Origin: Cyclobacteriaceae bacterium
Lineage (GTDB): Bacteria > Bacteroidota > Bacteroidia > Cytophagales > Cyclobacteriaceae
Direction of reading: 5' to 3'
Length of the DNA stretch: 45,258 bases
Assembly (NCBI GenBank): GCA_958296015.1
Contig: CATQIH010000028.1
Span: 1 to 45,258 of the forward strand
Part shown: positions 16,669 through 25,986 of the stretch, in pieces
Position numbering within the stretch: the stretch's first letter is position 1
Layout: each line of letters opens with the position of its first letter
The notes under the pieces: generated by a model
Databases searched by the model: none
Told to the model about the DNA's origin: nothing
The model's input: the letters and a program-made list of their open reading frames with translations, nothing else
Program-made: the position numbers and the translations under genes

Positions 16669-18132
16669 ATGGCAGACAAAAAACCCAGGTTAACTACTTC
16701 GGCAGGAGCACCTGTCAGTAACAACCAAACCTCACTCACCGCTGGCAGAAGAGGCCCGGTTGTGTTGAGCGATTACAAACTCTTTGAAAAGATAGCCCAC
16801 CAAAACAGAGAAAGAATCCCCGAGCGGGTAGTACATGCCAAAGGCTGGGGTGCGCATGGCACTTTTAAGGTGACCAACGACATCACCAAATATACCCGTG
16901 CTAAGGTATTTTCTAAAGTAGGCAAGGAAACGCCTATTCTGATGAGGTTCTCTACTGTGGCCGGCGAACAGGGGGCTGCTGATGCCGAACGGGATGTACG
17001 TGGCTTCTCCATAAAATTCTATACCGAGGAAGGCAACTGGGATATGGTGGGCAACAATACACCCGTGTTTTTTGTGAGAGATGGTTATAAGTTTCCGGAC
17101 TTTATTAGAACACAAAAGCGGCATCCCAGAACGAACATGCGCTCTAACACCGCCATGTGGGACTTCTGGTCGCTGATGCCCGAAAGCCTTCACCAGGTGA
17201 CGATTTTGATGTCTGACAGAGGACTGCCGGTGGCACCGATGTACATGAATGGCTACGGCTCGCACACGTTTAGCTTCTGGAACAACGAGGGCGAAAGGTA
17301 CTGGGTGAAGTTTCATTTCAAGACCATGCAGGGCCATAGGCACTATACCAACGAAGAAGCGAAAAAAGTAATCGGAGAAACCCGTGAATCTTACCAGGAA
17401 GAACTGTTCGGAGCCTTAGAGAGGGGCGAGTTTCCTAAGTGGAAGTTTATGGTACAGATCATGCCGGAAGCCGATGCTGAAAACACACCCTATAACCCGT
17501 TTGACCTGACCAAAGTGTGGCCTCACAGCGATTACCCGCTTATTGAAGTGGGAGAAATAGAACTGAACAAGAATCCTGAGAATTACTTCACAGACGTAGA
17601 AAACGCTGCCTATTCACCATCCAATGTGGTGCCGGGCATCGGGTTCTCACCTGATAAGATGTTGCAGGCGCGTATCTTCTCTTATGCCGATGCACATCGC
17701 TACCGCCTGGGTGCGCATTATGAGTCGCTGCCCATCAACAAGCCGAAGGCAGAAGTGGCACATTATCATAAAGACGGGCTGATGCGCTATTATAACCACA
17801 ACAATATCACTGAAGCTTATTATGAGCCTAACTCTTTTGACGGAGCAGTGGAAGACCCTAGCGTGGAAGAGCCACCAATGAAAGTATCCGGCGATATTGC
17901 ACGGTACGAATACGAAGAAGAAATGGATGTATACAAGCAGCCAGGCGATCTTTTCAGGCTGTTCGATGATGCACAAAAACAGCGGCTGTTTGGCAACGTA
18001 GCCGAAGCCATGAAGGGCGTTCCGATGGACATTATAGAGCGGCAACTGGTTCATTTTGACAAGGTAGACCCGGCGTATGGCGAAGGTGTCAGAACAGCCC
18101 TCGGTATTGCGCAGGAAGCCGTGGTTAGATAA
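16669..18132 (+). CDS. katA: Heme catalase (clade 3 type)
   Basis: This enzyme dismutates hydrogen peroxide. The 487-residue length fits small-subunit catalases. The distal histidine is H56 in [12 protein letters not shown], the serine and asparagine partners lie in RFSTVAGE and VGNNTPVFF, and the proximal heme-ligand tyrosine lies in [34 protein letters not shown] is strongly conserved. No signal peptide is seen. It is monocistronic with a 190-bp upstream spacer and a strong terminator downstream; no OxyR or Fur site could be recognised with confidence. Confidence 0.97.
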   Translation: MADKKPRLTTSAGAPVSNNQTSLTAGRRGPVVLSDYKLFEKIAHQNRERIPERVVHAKGWGAHGTFKVTNDITKYTRAKVFSKVGKETPILMRFSTVAGEQGAADAERDVRGFSIKFYTEEGNWDMVGNNTPVFFVRDGYKFPDFIRTQKRHPRTNMRSNTAMWDFWSLMPESLHQVTILMSDRGLPVAPMYMNGYGSHTFSFWNNEGERYWVKFHFKTMQGHRHYTNEEAKKVIGETRESYQEELFGALERGEFPKWKFMVQIMPEADAENTPYNPFDLTKVWPHSDYPLIEVGEIELNKNPENYFTDVENAAYSPSNVVPGIGFSPDKMLQARIFSYADAHRYRLGAHYESLPINKPKAEVAHYHKDGLMRYYNHNNITEAYYEPNSFDGAVEDPSVEEPPMKVSGDIARYEYEEEMDVYKQPGDLFRLFDDAQKQRLFGNVAEAMKGVPMDIIERQLVHFDKVDPAYGEGVRTALGIAQEAVVR

Positions 18133-18158
18133 TCTGACCCTGCACTACCTAATTGTAA

Positions 18159-18191
18159 GAGGGGCGATCTGCCAGGATCGCTCCTTTTTTT
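18159..18191 (+). terminator. Terminator after katA
   Basis: GGGGCGATC pairs with GATCGCTCC (one G-T pair) over a six-base loop and is followed by seven Ts, about 27 bp after the katA stop. A textbook intrinsic terminator. Confidence 0.85.
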
Positions 18192-18631
18192 ATGCGCTAC
18201 GCATGAAAGGTTTTACGCTCATTCGTTGTAAAAATCGCTATCATACAGCATTTGATGAACGCTGTAAAACACGCAATTTATGTATTTTTCCAAGAAATGG
18301 CCCTTTGCTTCGGTATAGTGTATGTATAACATAGGTATAGTCTAGGTATAAGGTAGCTATATGATAGGCAAAATTGTACTTTTCTAATAATACGTTTTTC
18401 ATTAGTCAGTGAAAATCCGATCAGATAATGATGTAAGATCAAGCGGTTGTCAGAATATGTTTACCTAGGGGGGTTAACTTTTGATTTGACAATTTTTCCG
18501 TACCTGTGCCTGTTTCTGGCAGTAATGTTTTTAAAGAAACGTACCCGGAAAAATATTGTATATCAATTCCAGATTTTCGTATATTCCACAATCTTACCAT
18601 TTGTTCCACTGCTCAACGTACATCCTATCTT
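18192..18631. other. Long intergenic region between katA and the M16 protease gene
   Basis: There is no convincing gene in these 440 bp. Around 18313-18354 the heptamer GGTATAG/GGTATAA appears three times (GGTATAGTGTATGTATAACA, then GGTATAGTCTA, then GGTATAAGG). A run of six Gs precedes TTAACTTTTGATTTGAC near 18470. The protease frame stays open upstream to 18506, but the encoded residues do not look like protein; the signal peptide begins at 18632. Confidence 0.5.
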
Positions 18632-21427
18632 ATGAAAACTCTTCTTTCCTACCTGACTGTTTGTCTGATGCTCTGCACGTCTATAATAGCTACTGCACAG
18701 GACATACCCAAATTTACGGCTGACGACGTTGATATTCCCTACAAAGCGTACACGCTGGACAACGGGCTGCGCCTGATTGTGCAGGAAGACCACAAGGCAC
18801 CCATTGTGGCTGTCAATATCTGGTATCATGTAGGCTCCAAAAACGAAAAGCCCGGCAAAAGCGGCTTTGCACACCTTTTTGAGCACCTGATGTTCAACGG
18901 AAGCGAAAACTTTAACAATGATTATTTTCAGGTACTGGAAAGTGTAGGTGCTACCGACCTGAACGGCACCACCAACAGCGATAGAACCAATTACTTCCAG
19001 ACGGTGCCTACCGCTGCACTGGACCAGGTGCTATGGTTGGAATCTGACAGGATGGGCCATTTGCTGGGTGCCATTGACTCTGCCAAACTGAATGAGCAGC
19101 GTGGAGTGGTACAAAATGAAAAGCGGCAGGGTGAAAACCAGCCTTACGGACGCGAGTATGAGTTGCTTACCGAAGCCATCTGGCCAGAAGGGCACCCTTA
19201 TTCCTGGACGGTCATCGGCTCTATGGAAGACCTGAATGCTGCTTCGCTGGAAGATGTGCAAGATTGGTTTAAAGGTTACTACGGCACTGCCAATGCTGTG
19301 ATCGCCGTTGCAGGCGACATCAAACCGGAAGAAGCACTGGCAAAAGTAAACAAGTACTTTGGCAGCATAGCCTCTGGCCCCACCCTGGCGCGTCCGGAGG
19401 TAAATATTGCTAAAAGAACAGAAGATACCCGCCAGATGTATGAAGACCGTGTGCCGGAAGCCCGTATTACGCAAGTATGGAATGTGCCGCAGTGGGGTTC
19501 AAAAGAGGCGGTATACCTTGATCTGGCCTCTGACGTGCTCTCCAGCGGCAAAAACTCCCGCTTATACAAGAAGCTACAGTACGAAGACCAGTCGGTAAGC
19601 TCGATCTATGCCTATGTTTATCCTATGGAGATTGCAGGTACTTTTACCATACAAGCCAATGTGAAGCCCGGAGAACCGGTAGATACCGTAGAGCAGCAGA
19701 TGGCCAGTACGTTGCAGGAATTTCTGGAAAAAGGGCCTACCGAGGAAGAAATGGATCGGGTGAAGGCGCAGTATTTCGCCAACTTCATCAAAGGCATAGA
19801 GCGCATCGGCGGCTTTGGCGGCACCTCCGACATTCTGGCTGCCAATGCGGTGTATGGCGGCTCGCCCGATTATTATAAGAAAACCATGCAGATAGTCTCC
19901 AAAGCGACGGCAGAGGACATTCAAAAAGCAGCCAAAGACTGGCTTAGCAGCGGCAAACATACCCTGGTGTGCTATCCGTTCCCCGAGTACCAGGTAAGCA
20001 GCACCGATGCCGACCGCAGCAAACTGCCAGCCATGGGAGAAGTGACCGCCGCTTCTTTTCCAGACTTACAGAAAGCTACCCTCAAAAACGGGATGGAAGT
20101 CATATTGGCCCGCCGCGAGCATGTACCTGCCGTAGTGATGAACCTCATGGTAGACGCGGGCTATGCTTCCGACCAGTTTGCCACGCCCGGCACTGCCGCA
20201 CTAGCCATGAACATGATGGATGAAGGTACCAAAGACATGAATTCTCTGGAAATCAACGAAAAGCTTCAGATGCTGGGTGCTTCGCTGGGTACATATTCTG
20301 ATTTGGATATGTCGTATGTATCCATGAGTACGCTCAAGCCTACACTAGACCAAAGCCTTGACATCTTTGCCGATGTGGTACTCAATCCTTCATTCCCTGA
20401 AAGTGAGCTGCAACGGCTCAAGAAAGAGCAGATTGCCGATATACAGCGGGAAAAAGCCACGCCCTTTTCTATGGCCCTGCGGGTAGCTCCCAAGCAACTG
20501 TACGGAGAAGGCCACCCATATGGTAATCCATTGACTGGCTCTGGCTATGAAGAAACCGTAGAAAAAATGGAGCGTGCAGACTTGGTGAAGTTCTACGATA
20601 GCTGGTTTAAACCCAACAATGCTACCCTTGTGGTGGCTGGTAATGTTACGATGGATGAGTTGCTGCCCAAGCTGGAAGAGAAGTTTGGCCAATGGAAGAA
20701 AGGTGAAACTCCGGAAAAGGACCTGTCGCCCGTCACCAGCAAGAAGGGCAACATCCTCTACCTGATGGACCGCCCTGAGTCGCAGCAGTCCATCGTAATC
20801 ACCGGTTATGTCACCAAACCGTATGGCGAGGTATCTGAGATTGCCCTGGAATCTATGAACAACGTGCTGGGCGGTGAATTTACCTCGCGGCTGAACATGA
20901 ACCTCCGTGAAGACAAGCACTGGGCCTACGGTGCTGGAAGCTTTATCATGGATGCCAAAGCCGGTCGCCCTTTTCTGGCCTATGCTCCTGTGCAAACTGA
21001 CAAGACCAAAGAGTCGGTGCAGGAAGTGCAGAAGGAGATCAAAAACTTTGTAGGAGACAAGCCCATTACCAAAGAAGAGTTTGAAAAGACCCGCGAAAAT
21101 ACCGTATTGCAACTGCCCGGCCGCTGGGAAACCACCCGTGCTGTCGCCTCTTCGCTTGCAGACCTGGCAAAATATAACCTAAGCGACGATTATTTCCAGA
21201 CCTACGGTGAGCGGGTGAAAAAGCTAACCCTCGATGATGTGAAAAAGCTGAGTAAGGAAATCGTACATCCCGAACAACTGCAATGGTTTGTGGTAGGCGA
21301 CAAAGACAAAGTGCTGGAAGGCTTGAAAGGTCTTAATTTTGACGATATCGTGATGATAGATGCTGATGGCAACGTGATGGAGCCTGCCGCTAAAGTGAAT
21401 GTGGAAAAGAAAGAGTCTAATAGGTAA
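18632..21427 (+). CDS. M16-family zinc metallopeptidase, two-domain secreted form
   Basis: The 931-residue product begins with a signal peptide (MKTLLSYLTVCLMLCTSIIA, cleavage near TAQ) and is therefore periplasmic. The first M16 domain has the inverted zinc motif HLFEH (H81, E84, H85) and the downstream glutamate in NEQRGVVQNEKRQ, so it should be active. The second half (from about residue 450, LKNGMEVILARREHVPAVVM) repeats the fold but lacks HxxEH, as usual for the inactive partner half of pitrilysin-like clam-shell enzymes. ATG 18632 is chosen over an upstream in-frame start because the signal peptide begins there. The gene is single, closed by a bidirectional hairpin. Confidence 0.92.
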   Translation: MKTLLSYLTVCLMLCTSIIATAQDIPKFTADDVDIPYKAYTLDNGLRLIVQEDHKAPIVAVNIWYHVGSKNEKPGKSGFAHLFEHLMFNGSENFNNDYFQVLESVGATDLNGTTNSDRTNYFQTVPTAALDQVLWLESDRMGHLLGAIDSAKLNEQRGVVQNEKRQGENQPYGREYELLTEAIWPEGHPYSWTVIGSMEDLNAASLEDVQDWFKGYYGTANAVIAVAGDIKPEEALAKVNKYFGSIASGPTLARPEVNIAKRTEDTRQMYEDRVPEARITQVWNVPQWGSKEAVYLDLASDVLSSGKNSRLYKKLQYEDQSVSSIYAYVYPMEIAGTFTIQANVKPGEPVDTVEQQMASTLQEFLEKGPTEEEMDRVKAQYFANFIKGIERIGGFGGTSDILAANAVYGGSPDYYKKTMQIVSKATAEDIQKAAKDWLSSGKHTLVCYPFPEYQVSSTDADRSKLPAMGEVTAASFPDLQKATLKNGMEVILARREHVPAVVMNLMVDAGYASDQFATPGTAALAMNMMDEGTKDMNSLEINEKLQMLGASLGTYSDLDMSYVSMSTLKPTLDQSLDIFADVVLNPSFPESELQRLKKEQIADIQREKATPFSMALRVAPKQLYGEGHPYGNPLTGSGYEETVEKMERADLVKFYDSWFKPNNATLVVAGNVTMDELLPKLEEKFGQWKKGETPEKDLSPVTSKKGNILYLMDRPESQQSIVITGYVTKPYGEVSEIALESMNNVLGGEFTSRLNMNLREDKHWAYGAGSFIMDAKAGRPFLAYAPVQTDKTKESVQEVQKEIKNFVGDKPITKEEFEKTRENTVLQLPGRWETTRAVASSLADLAKYNLSDDYFQTYGERVKKLTLDDVKKLSKEIVHPEQLQWFVVGDKDKVLEGLKGLNFDDIVMIDADGNVMEPAAKVNVEKKESNR

Positions 21428-21444
21428 AGGACTATTCTAATATT

Positions 21445-21483
21445 CTGCAAGTAACTGGCGTAGCCTTGCACAGTTACTTGCAG
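21445..21483. terminator. Bidirectional terminator between M16 gene and ParA-like gene
   Basis: CTGCAAGTAACTG and CAGTTACTTGCAG form a perfect 13-bp stem with a 13-base loop. It lies just between the two convergent stop codons and is followed by TTTT on the plus strand. Confidence 0.75.
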
Positions 21484-21487
21484 AGTT

Positions 21488-22471
21488 TTAGTGACATCTT
21501 TGCAGAATGCTCCTGGAAAGCTCTTTAAAGTCGTCATACACTTTCTTCACTGCCTGAAAGTGTGCGCCAATAGCACCATCGGCAGGTTTCAGAAAGAAAA
21601 TGGGCTTGCGCACTTCTAAGGCCATAGGCATCAAGCTATGGTAATGTTTTAACAGGCTCAGGCAATTCTCATCATGTGCTATGTCTGTATTTTCTTCTTT
21701 TGCTGACTTTAGTACATATTTCTGGTAAGAAAAGGGAATCCTTTTGGCGAAATTTTGATATGATTTATAGATCCTGTTGCTGTTTGAGCTATGCTGTAGC
21801 ACCACATAACCAATAGGCTTCATTTTACCTTCGGGCAAGCTTGGGTCTGCTTCCGGCGGATTTTTCTTTAACCTCTCCGCCCATTGGGTATGCCACGCGC
21901 TCAAGGACGTTCCCAAATTTTTAATGCCCTGTAGCGAAAACAAATCGGCGGCCACTGGTAAAACTACGTAATCTGCAACGATCAGCGATGCCCTATTGAT
22001 GGCTCCCAGGTTAGGGCCAACATCAATAACAGCATAATCGGCTCCTGTTGTTTCACCTGCTTCATCAATAACCCTATGAAAGGAGGAAGTTATTCTGAAA
22101 GCATATTCGTCAGCATCCAAGCATTTGCTCCAGTTTTCGCTAAGCTTGTCTTCGAAGGTAGATAAGCTCAAATCTCCTATTAGCAGACTCAAATTCGGTT
22201 CTATTGACTCTATATGAGCTTCTCGGATGTCTCCTGTACCTTTTGTCAAAGGACGTATGGCATCCCAAACGGTTAAGTTTCCTTTGTTCTCGTCTTCATA
22301 CACCTCTTCCAACCGCTCTTCTGTCAGCATCATAGAAGAAAGATTGGACTGCGGATCAAGGTCTGCACAAAGCACCTTATAACCCAGTTCAACCAGCATA
22401 TAGGAGAAGTGATACACCAAAGCAGTGTTGCCTATGCCACCTTTGTTGCTAAAGAACACAATCTTTTTCAT
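21488..22471 (-). CDS. ParA/Soj-like ATPase with altered P-loop
   Basis: The 327-residue protein has the order of a ParA-type ATPase: a deviant Walker A (NKGGIGNTALVYH, residues 9-21), ADLDPQSNLSSMML (Walker A' region), then AVIDVGPNLGAINRASLIVADYVVLPVAADLFSLQG (Walker B and switch II). The signature lysine K10 is present, but the P-loop lysine of GKT is replaced by N15 (GNT). No ParB gene or parS-like repeat is nearby. The upstream neighbour on the same strand is a membrane phosphoesterase, 87 bp away. It may be an orphan ParA-like protein in positioning or regulation; plasmid partitioning is unlikely from this setting. The identification as ParA-like is secure, the function is not. Confidence 0.85.
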   Translation of the reverse strand: MKKIVFFSNKGGIGNTALVYHFSYMLVELGYKVLCADLDPQSNLSSMMLTEERLEEVYEDENKGNLTVWDAIRPLTKGTGDIREAHIESIEPNLSLLIGDLSLSTFEDKLSENWSKCLDADEYAFRITSSFHRVIDEAGETTGADYAVIDVGPNLGAINRASLIVADYVVLPVAADLFSLQGIKNLGTSLSAWHTQWAERLKKNPPEADPSLPEGKMKPIGYVVLQHSSNSNRIYKSYQNFAKRIPFSYQKYVLKSAKEENTDIAHDENCLSLLKHYHSLMPMALEVRKPIFFLKPADGAIGAHFQAVKKVYDDFKELSRSILQRCH

Positions 22472-22558
22472 AGGTTTTTGCTATAAATGGTGACACCAAA
22501 CTGTGTTTGTGCATCTTTTTTAAAGTTAACTCTTTTTCATTGGAGTTTCTTCTTTGGT

Positions 22559-24283
22559 TTATCTGGATAGGGTAGATGCTTTTCTCTTTGCGGATTGAGG
22601 GATAGTATGCAACACTACAGGATCTTCAATCAGGTGCGCCTTTACCTGGCTTCCTGCAAAAACCACCGGCAACTGGTCCGGGGAAGATACTTGCTTCCAG
22701 TCTTCTACTACTCTGTCGATACCAATAGGGTAGACAATGAGGGCGGTAGGGGTAAGATGAAAGCGCAGAAAATTCTTGTGGTGCTGATGACGAATAGAAG
22801 AAAAAGCCTCGTTGTCGTGAATGCCCAGCAACAGGCTGGCAATCAATAAGTCTCCACCCATCACCATCCCGCCAATCACACTGCCTGCAATGAGCATTTC
22901 CAGGATAAACAACAGTACCTGTGTAAGTGATATCAGCGGCAGACCCAGCAGGTTGAGGTTGATATAAGCAAACAGCCAGATAAGTAGAAACCCGGTGGCT
23001 AGCTGAACAAACCCATGCAGCAACCCTGTGGCCCATACAATATGGCTTTTGCTGGAATTAGTGTCTGCAAACCATGTAAACCCTACAATCAGCGTCACAC
23101 TCAGGAAAAACGCCGAAGGCCCGTGGATCAGTACCCGGAAAATATCAGTGATGGCCTCCATGAAGTGAGGGGCATGGCTCAGTTTGACCATCAGCGAAAG
23201 CTCACCGTATTCTGTATCCGTCTCCATCACCCAGGCCAACAGCAGATAATACAATCCCAGAAAAAGGGCAAAGCCAGGATTAAAATACGGAAACAGCAAA
23301 TTATTAAAGGCCAGCTTGCGCGATGTTTGTTTAGCAGGATACGCCGCCTGCAAGTGCAGGTCTTCACCTTTTAGTTCATCCAGATGATCGCTTAGGTTGT
23401 GTGTAGGATGCAGAAAAGCACCGCCGCCACCTGCTGTTATTCTCTGCAAGCCTTCTTCGCTGCTTTGCTCAGCATACCGGGCATAATGGTGCAAATCGCC
23501 GGAAAGGGTAGCTACCAGCTTAAATCCTGGCTGATGGATGAACTTATTTTCAAAATACTTTAGTCTTTCGTAAGACTCGTTCTTGCGGCTGCGTTGCTTG
23601 AATATCCAGCTGGGTTCGGCAGTGCACAAAATTACCTTATCACCTGCCTGCATGTCTTTGGCGGCAATGTCTTTGAAGTAATTCTTTTGCGGCTGGTCAA
23701 TCTCTGAGTTAAGCTGTATATCAATGCCCCATATCCAGTATCTTTGTGGCAGCTTGATGGCAAAATAGCTTCTCTTTTGCTGCGTCTTCCATTTCCCGAT
23801 ATTCCTTTCCTGGCAGAAGACCTTCAGAAAGTTGGTCAGACCATCATACCAGTCATGGTTACCGGGAATAGCAAACAGGGTAGGCTCTTTGCCCTCCTCA
23901 CACGCTGGAAAAGCAGACTGGTAGGGTCCTCTGAGCCGGTTGTCGTATTGATGAATCTCTGGTGTTGGGTATACCTCATCGCCGCCCATCACCAGCAGTT
24001 CTCCCCTGGATAGTTCGTGTCCACCTACAGACAACTGCGGTTTGGCCAGCAAAGTAGCCACCGAAAAGGTGGAGTCGAACCCATCGGCTACGTCTGCCAC
24101 ATAATCGAACCAGATATCTTCCTGATGGCTAAAGTCATAAACCTCCGGTCCGCTCAGTGCCGCCTGTAGTTCGCGCCGGTCGGCATAGTTGCCAAACAAG
24201 GTGGATATAACAGATTTCAGTCCGACGGTAGCCAGTTGCTTTACCTGGTACCAGCCCACCATCTTCTTTCTTTCAAATTGCAT
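22559..24283 (-). CDS. Metallophosphoesterase with C-terminal membrane domain
   Basis: The N-terminal half is a calcineurin-like phosphoesterase: FDYVADVADGFDSTFSVA (first metal motif), LLVMGGDEVYPTP (second Asp), FAIPGNHDWYDG (GNHD motif) and SGDLHHYARY (GDxHH). The C-terminal half (about residues 325-500) has several hydrophobic segments, including GFALFLGLYYLLLAWVM and FFLSVTLIVGFTWFA, followed by a soluble tail. There is no signal peptide, so the catalytic part probably faces the cytoplasm. Substrate unknown. The 574-residue length and the layout are shared with a little-studied group of large bacterial metallophosphoesterases. Confidence 0.85.
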   Translation of the reverse strand: MQFERKKMVGWYQVKQLATVGLKSVISTLFGNYADRRELQAALSGPEVYDFSHQEDIWFDYVADVADGFDSTFSVATLLAKPQLSVGGHELSRGELLVMGGDEVYPTPEIHQYDNRLRGPYQSAFPACEEGKEPTLFAIPGNHDWYDGLTNFLKVFCQERNIGKWKTQQKRSYFAIKLPQRYWIWGIDIQLNSEIDQPQKNYFKDIAAKDMQAGDKVILCTAEPSWIFKQRSRKNESYERLKYFENKFIHQPGFKLVATLSGDLHHYARYAEQSSEEGLQRITAGGGGAFLHPTHNLSDHLDELKGEDLHLQAAYPAKQTSRKLAFNNLLFPYFNPGFALFLGLYYLLLAWVMETDTEYGELSLMVKLSHAPHFMEAITDIFRVLIHGPSAFFLSVTLIVGFTWFADTNSSKSHIVWATGLLHGFVQLATGFLLIWLFAYINLNLLGLPLISLTQVLLFILEMLIAGSVIGGMVMGGDLLIASLLLGIHDNEAFSSIRHQHHKNFLRFHLTPTALIVYPIGIDRVVEDWKQVSSPDQLPVVFAGSQVKAHLIEDPVVLHTIPQSAKRKASTLSR

Positions 24284-24359
24284 AAGATCTTAACTACCTT
24301 GGCAGGCTGCATGTTTTCGAGTACGAGCTAAGGAACGATGATCAAATAAATTTACCGCC

Positions 24360-25952
24360 TCAATGCACAGCTGTGTTGATCTTTCCTTTGCTTTTAGCAG
24401 GTTTCACCAGCAGTACAACCGGCACGCATAGCAGAAAGAATATACCGATGTATAAAAATACGTCCATATATGTGAGCAAAGAAGCTTGTTTGAGCACGCT
24501 AAACTCCATCATCTGGTAAGCTTTCTTTAATGCTATATCCGGAGTGATGCCGTTGCTCATGAAATTTTGCTGTAGGCCTTGAATGCGTTGCTGCACTGCC
24601 GGGTCATAAGGGTTGATATATTGAATCATATCCGCACGGTGGGTAAAGGTCTCGCGGCTGATGAAGGTACTAATCAGGGCAATACCAAAGGAGCCACCCA
24701 ACTGCCGCACCATCCCGGTGAAAGAAGCACCTTCGCCAATCTCTTTTCCCTGCAAGGTAGAGAGCGACAGGGTCGTGATCGGCACAAATAGCAGGCCCAG
24801 ACCGGCACCCCGCACGATTAATAACCAGAAAAAATTACCTTCTCCGGTAGTAGGTGTCAATATCTGGTAAGCCCAGAAGCTGTAGAGGAAGAAGATTGCA
24901 AAGCCGCCTGCTACCAGGTATTTCTGCGGAACACCACGCTGAAGCAACTGCCCTACTACAGGCATCATTAGCCCGGTGGTAAGCGAGCTAGGCACCAGTA
25001 GTAACCCGGCTTGCAAGGCCGTCCACCCCAGAATGGATTGTGTAAAGAGCGGAATAATGAACGTAGAGCCGTACAATCCAAAGCCCAGAATGAAGGTGAA
25101 GATCGTACCCACTGCCAGGTTCTTGTCTTTGAGCACTCTTAGTTCAATCACCGGATTATCGATGGTTAGTTCACGCCAGATGAGCAAGTAAAAGCCTACC
25201 ACCGTGCTGACGGTGAGCACAATGATCGTGGTATCTGAAAACCAATCGCGTTCCTGCCCTTTCTCCAGCACATACTGTAACGAGCCTACCGCTACGATAA
25301 GTAAGATAATGCCCAGCCAGTCAACTTCTGAAGCTTTCCGCTTTCCGCCATAGTTTGGGCTTTTCACGTATCGTAGCGCAAGCAGTGTAGCTACAATACC
25401 AATGGGAATGTTGATATAAAAGATAAAGGGCCAGGAATAATGATCCACAATATAGCCACCCAGCGGCGGACCCAGCGTAGGCCCTACTATGATACCCATG
25501 CCGTACAATGCCTGTGCCATGCCGCGTTTTTCTGCCGGATACGCTTCTGTCAGAATAGTCTGGGAGGTAACCAGTAGTGCACCTCCACCCAGCCCCTGAA
25601 TGAAGCGAAAAGCAACCAGTTCCCAGATATTGGTAGCGTTTCCACAAAGAAAAGAGGCTACTGTGAAGATGATGATAGAAGCTGCAAAATAGTTGCGCCG
25701 CCCAAACTGCTGAGATAGCCAGCTGGTGAGCGGCACCATAATGACGTTGGCAATGGCGTAGCCAGTGATGACCCAGCCTACATCATTAAGCGTAGCACCC
25801 AGGTTCCCTTTCATTTCATTGAGGGCTACGTTGACGATCGTCGTATCAATGATTTCCAGCAGGGCGCACATGATGGCGGTGACAGTGATAATCACCCTAC
25901 GGAAACCATACTCTACTGTCGAGTGATCCTGCATCATAAGATTGTCAGTCAT
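24360..25952 (-). CDS. emrB: EmrB-type multidrug efflux transporter (MFS, DHA2)
   Basis: This inner membrane proton-coupled exporter has 530 residues and about 14 membrane segments. DHA2 features are LEIIDTTIVNVALNEMKGNLGA in segment 1, WVITGYAIANVIMVPLTSWLSQQFGRRNYF, and motif C in GMGIIVGPTLGPPLGGYIVDHYSWPFIFYINIPIG. It is the last gene of the tetR-tolC-emrA-emrB operon and would form a tripartite pump with the adaptor and outer membrane channel encoded upstream. Drugs or other substrates cannot be deduced. Confidence 0.95.
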   Translation of the reverse strand: MTDNLMMQDHSTVEYGFRRVIITVTAIMCALLEIIDTTIVNVALNEMKGNLGATLNDVGWVITGYAIANVIMVPLTSWLSQQFGRRNYFAASIIIFTVASFLCGNATNIWELVAFRFIQGLGGGALLVTSQTILTEAYPAEKRGMAQALYGMGIIVGPTLGPPLGGYIVDHYSWPFIFYINIPIGIVATLLALRYVKSPNYGGKRKASEVDWLGIILLIVAVGSLQYVLEKGQERDWFSDTTIIVLTVSTVVGFYLLIWRELTIDNPVIELRVLKDKNLAVGTIFTFILGFGLYGSTFIIPLFTQSILGWTALQAGLLLVPSSLTTGLMMPVVGQLLQRGVPQKYLVAGGFAIFFLYSFWAYQILTPTTGEGNFFWLLIVRGAGLGLLFVPITTLSLSTLQGKEIGEGASFTGMVRQLGGSFGIALISTFISRETFTHRADMIQYINPYDPAVQQRIQGLQQNFMSNGITPDIALKKAYQMMEFSVLKQASLLTYMDVFLYIGIFFLLCVPVVLLVKPAKSKGKINTAVH

Positions 25953-25986
25953 CGGTGGTTATGTATGTTAGATATGGAAGTGACTA

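Noticed and set aside
18506-18631. Longer N-terminus of the M16 protease starting at 18506
   Set aside because: The extra 42 residues lack protein-like character, and a clear signal peptide begins at the ATG at 18632.
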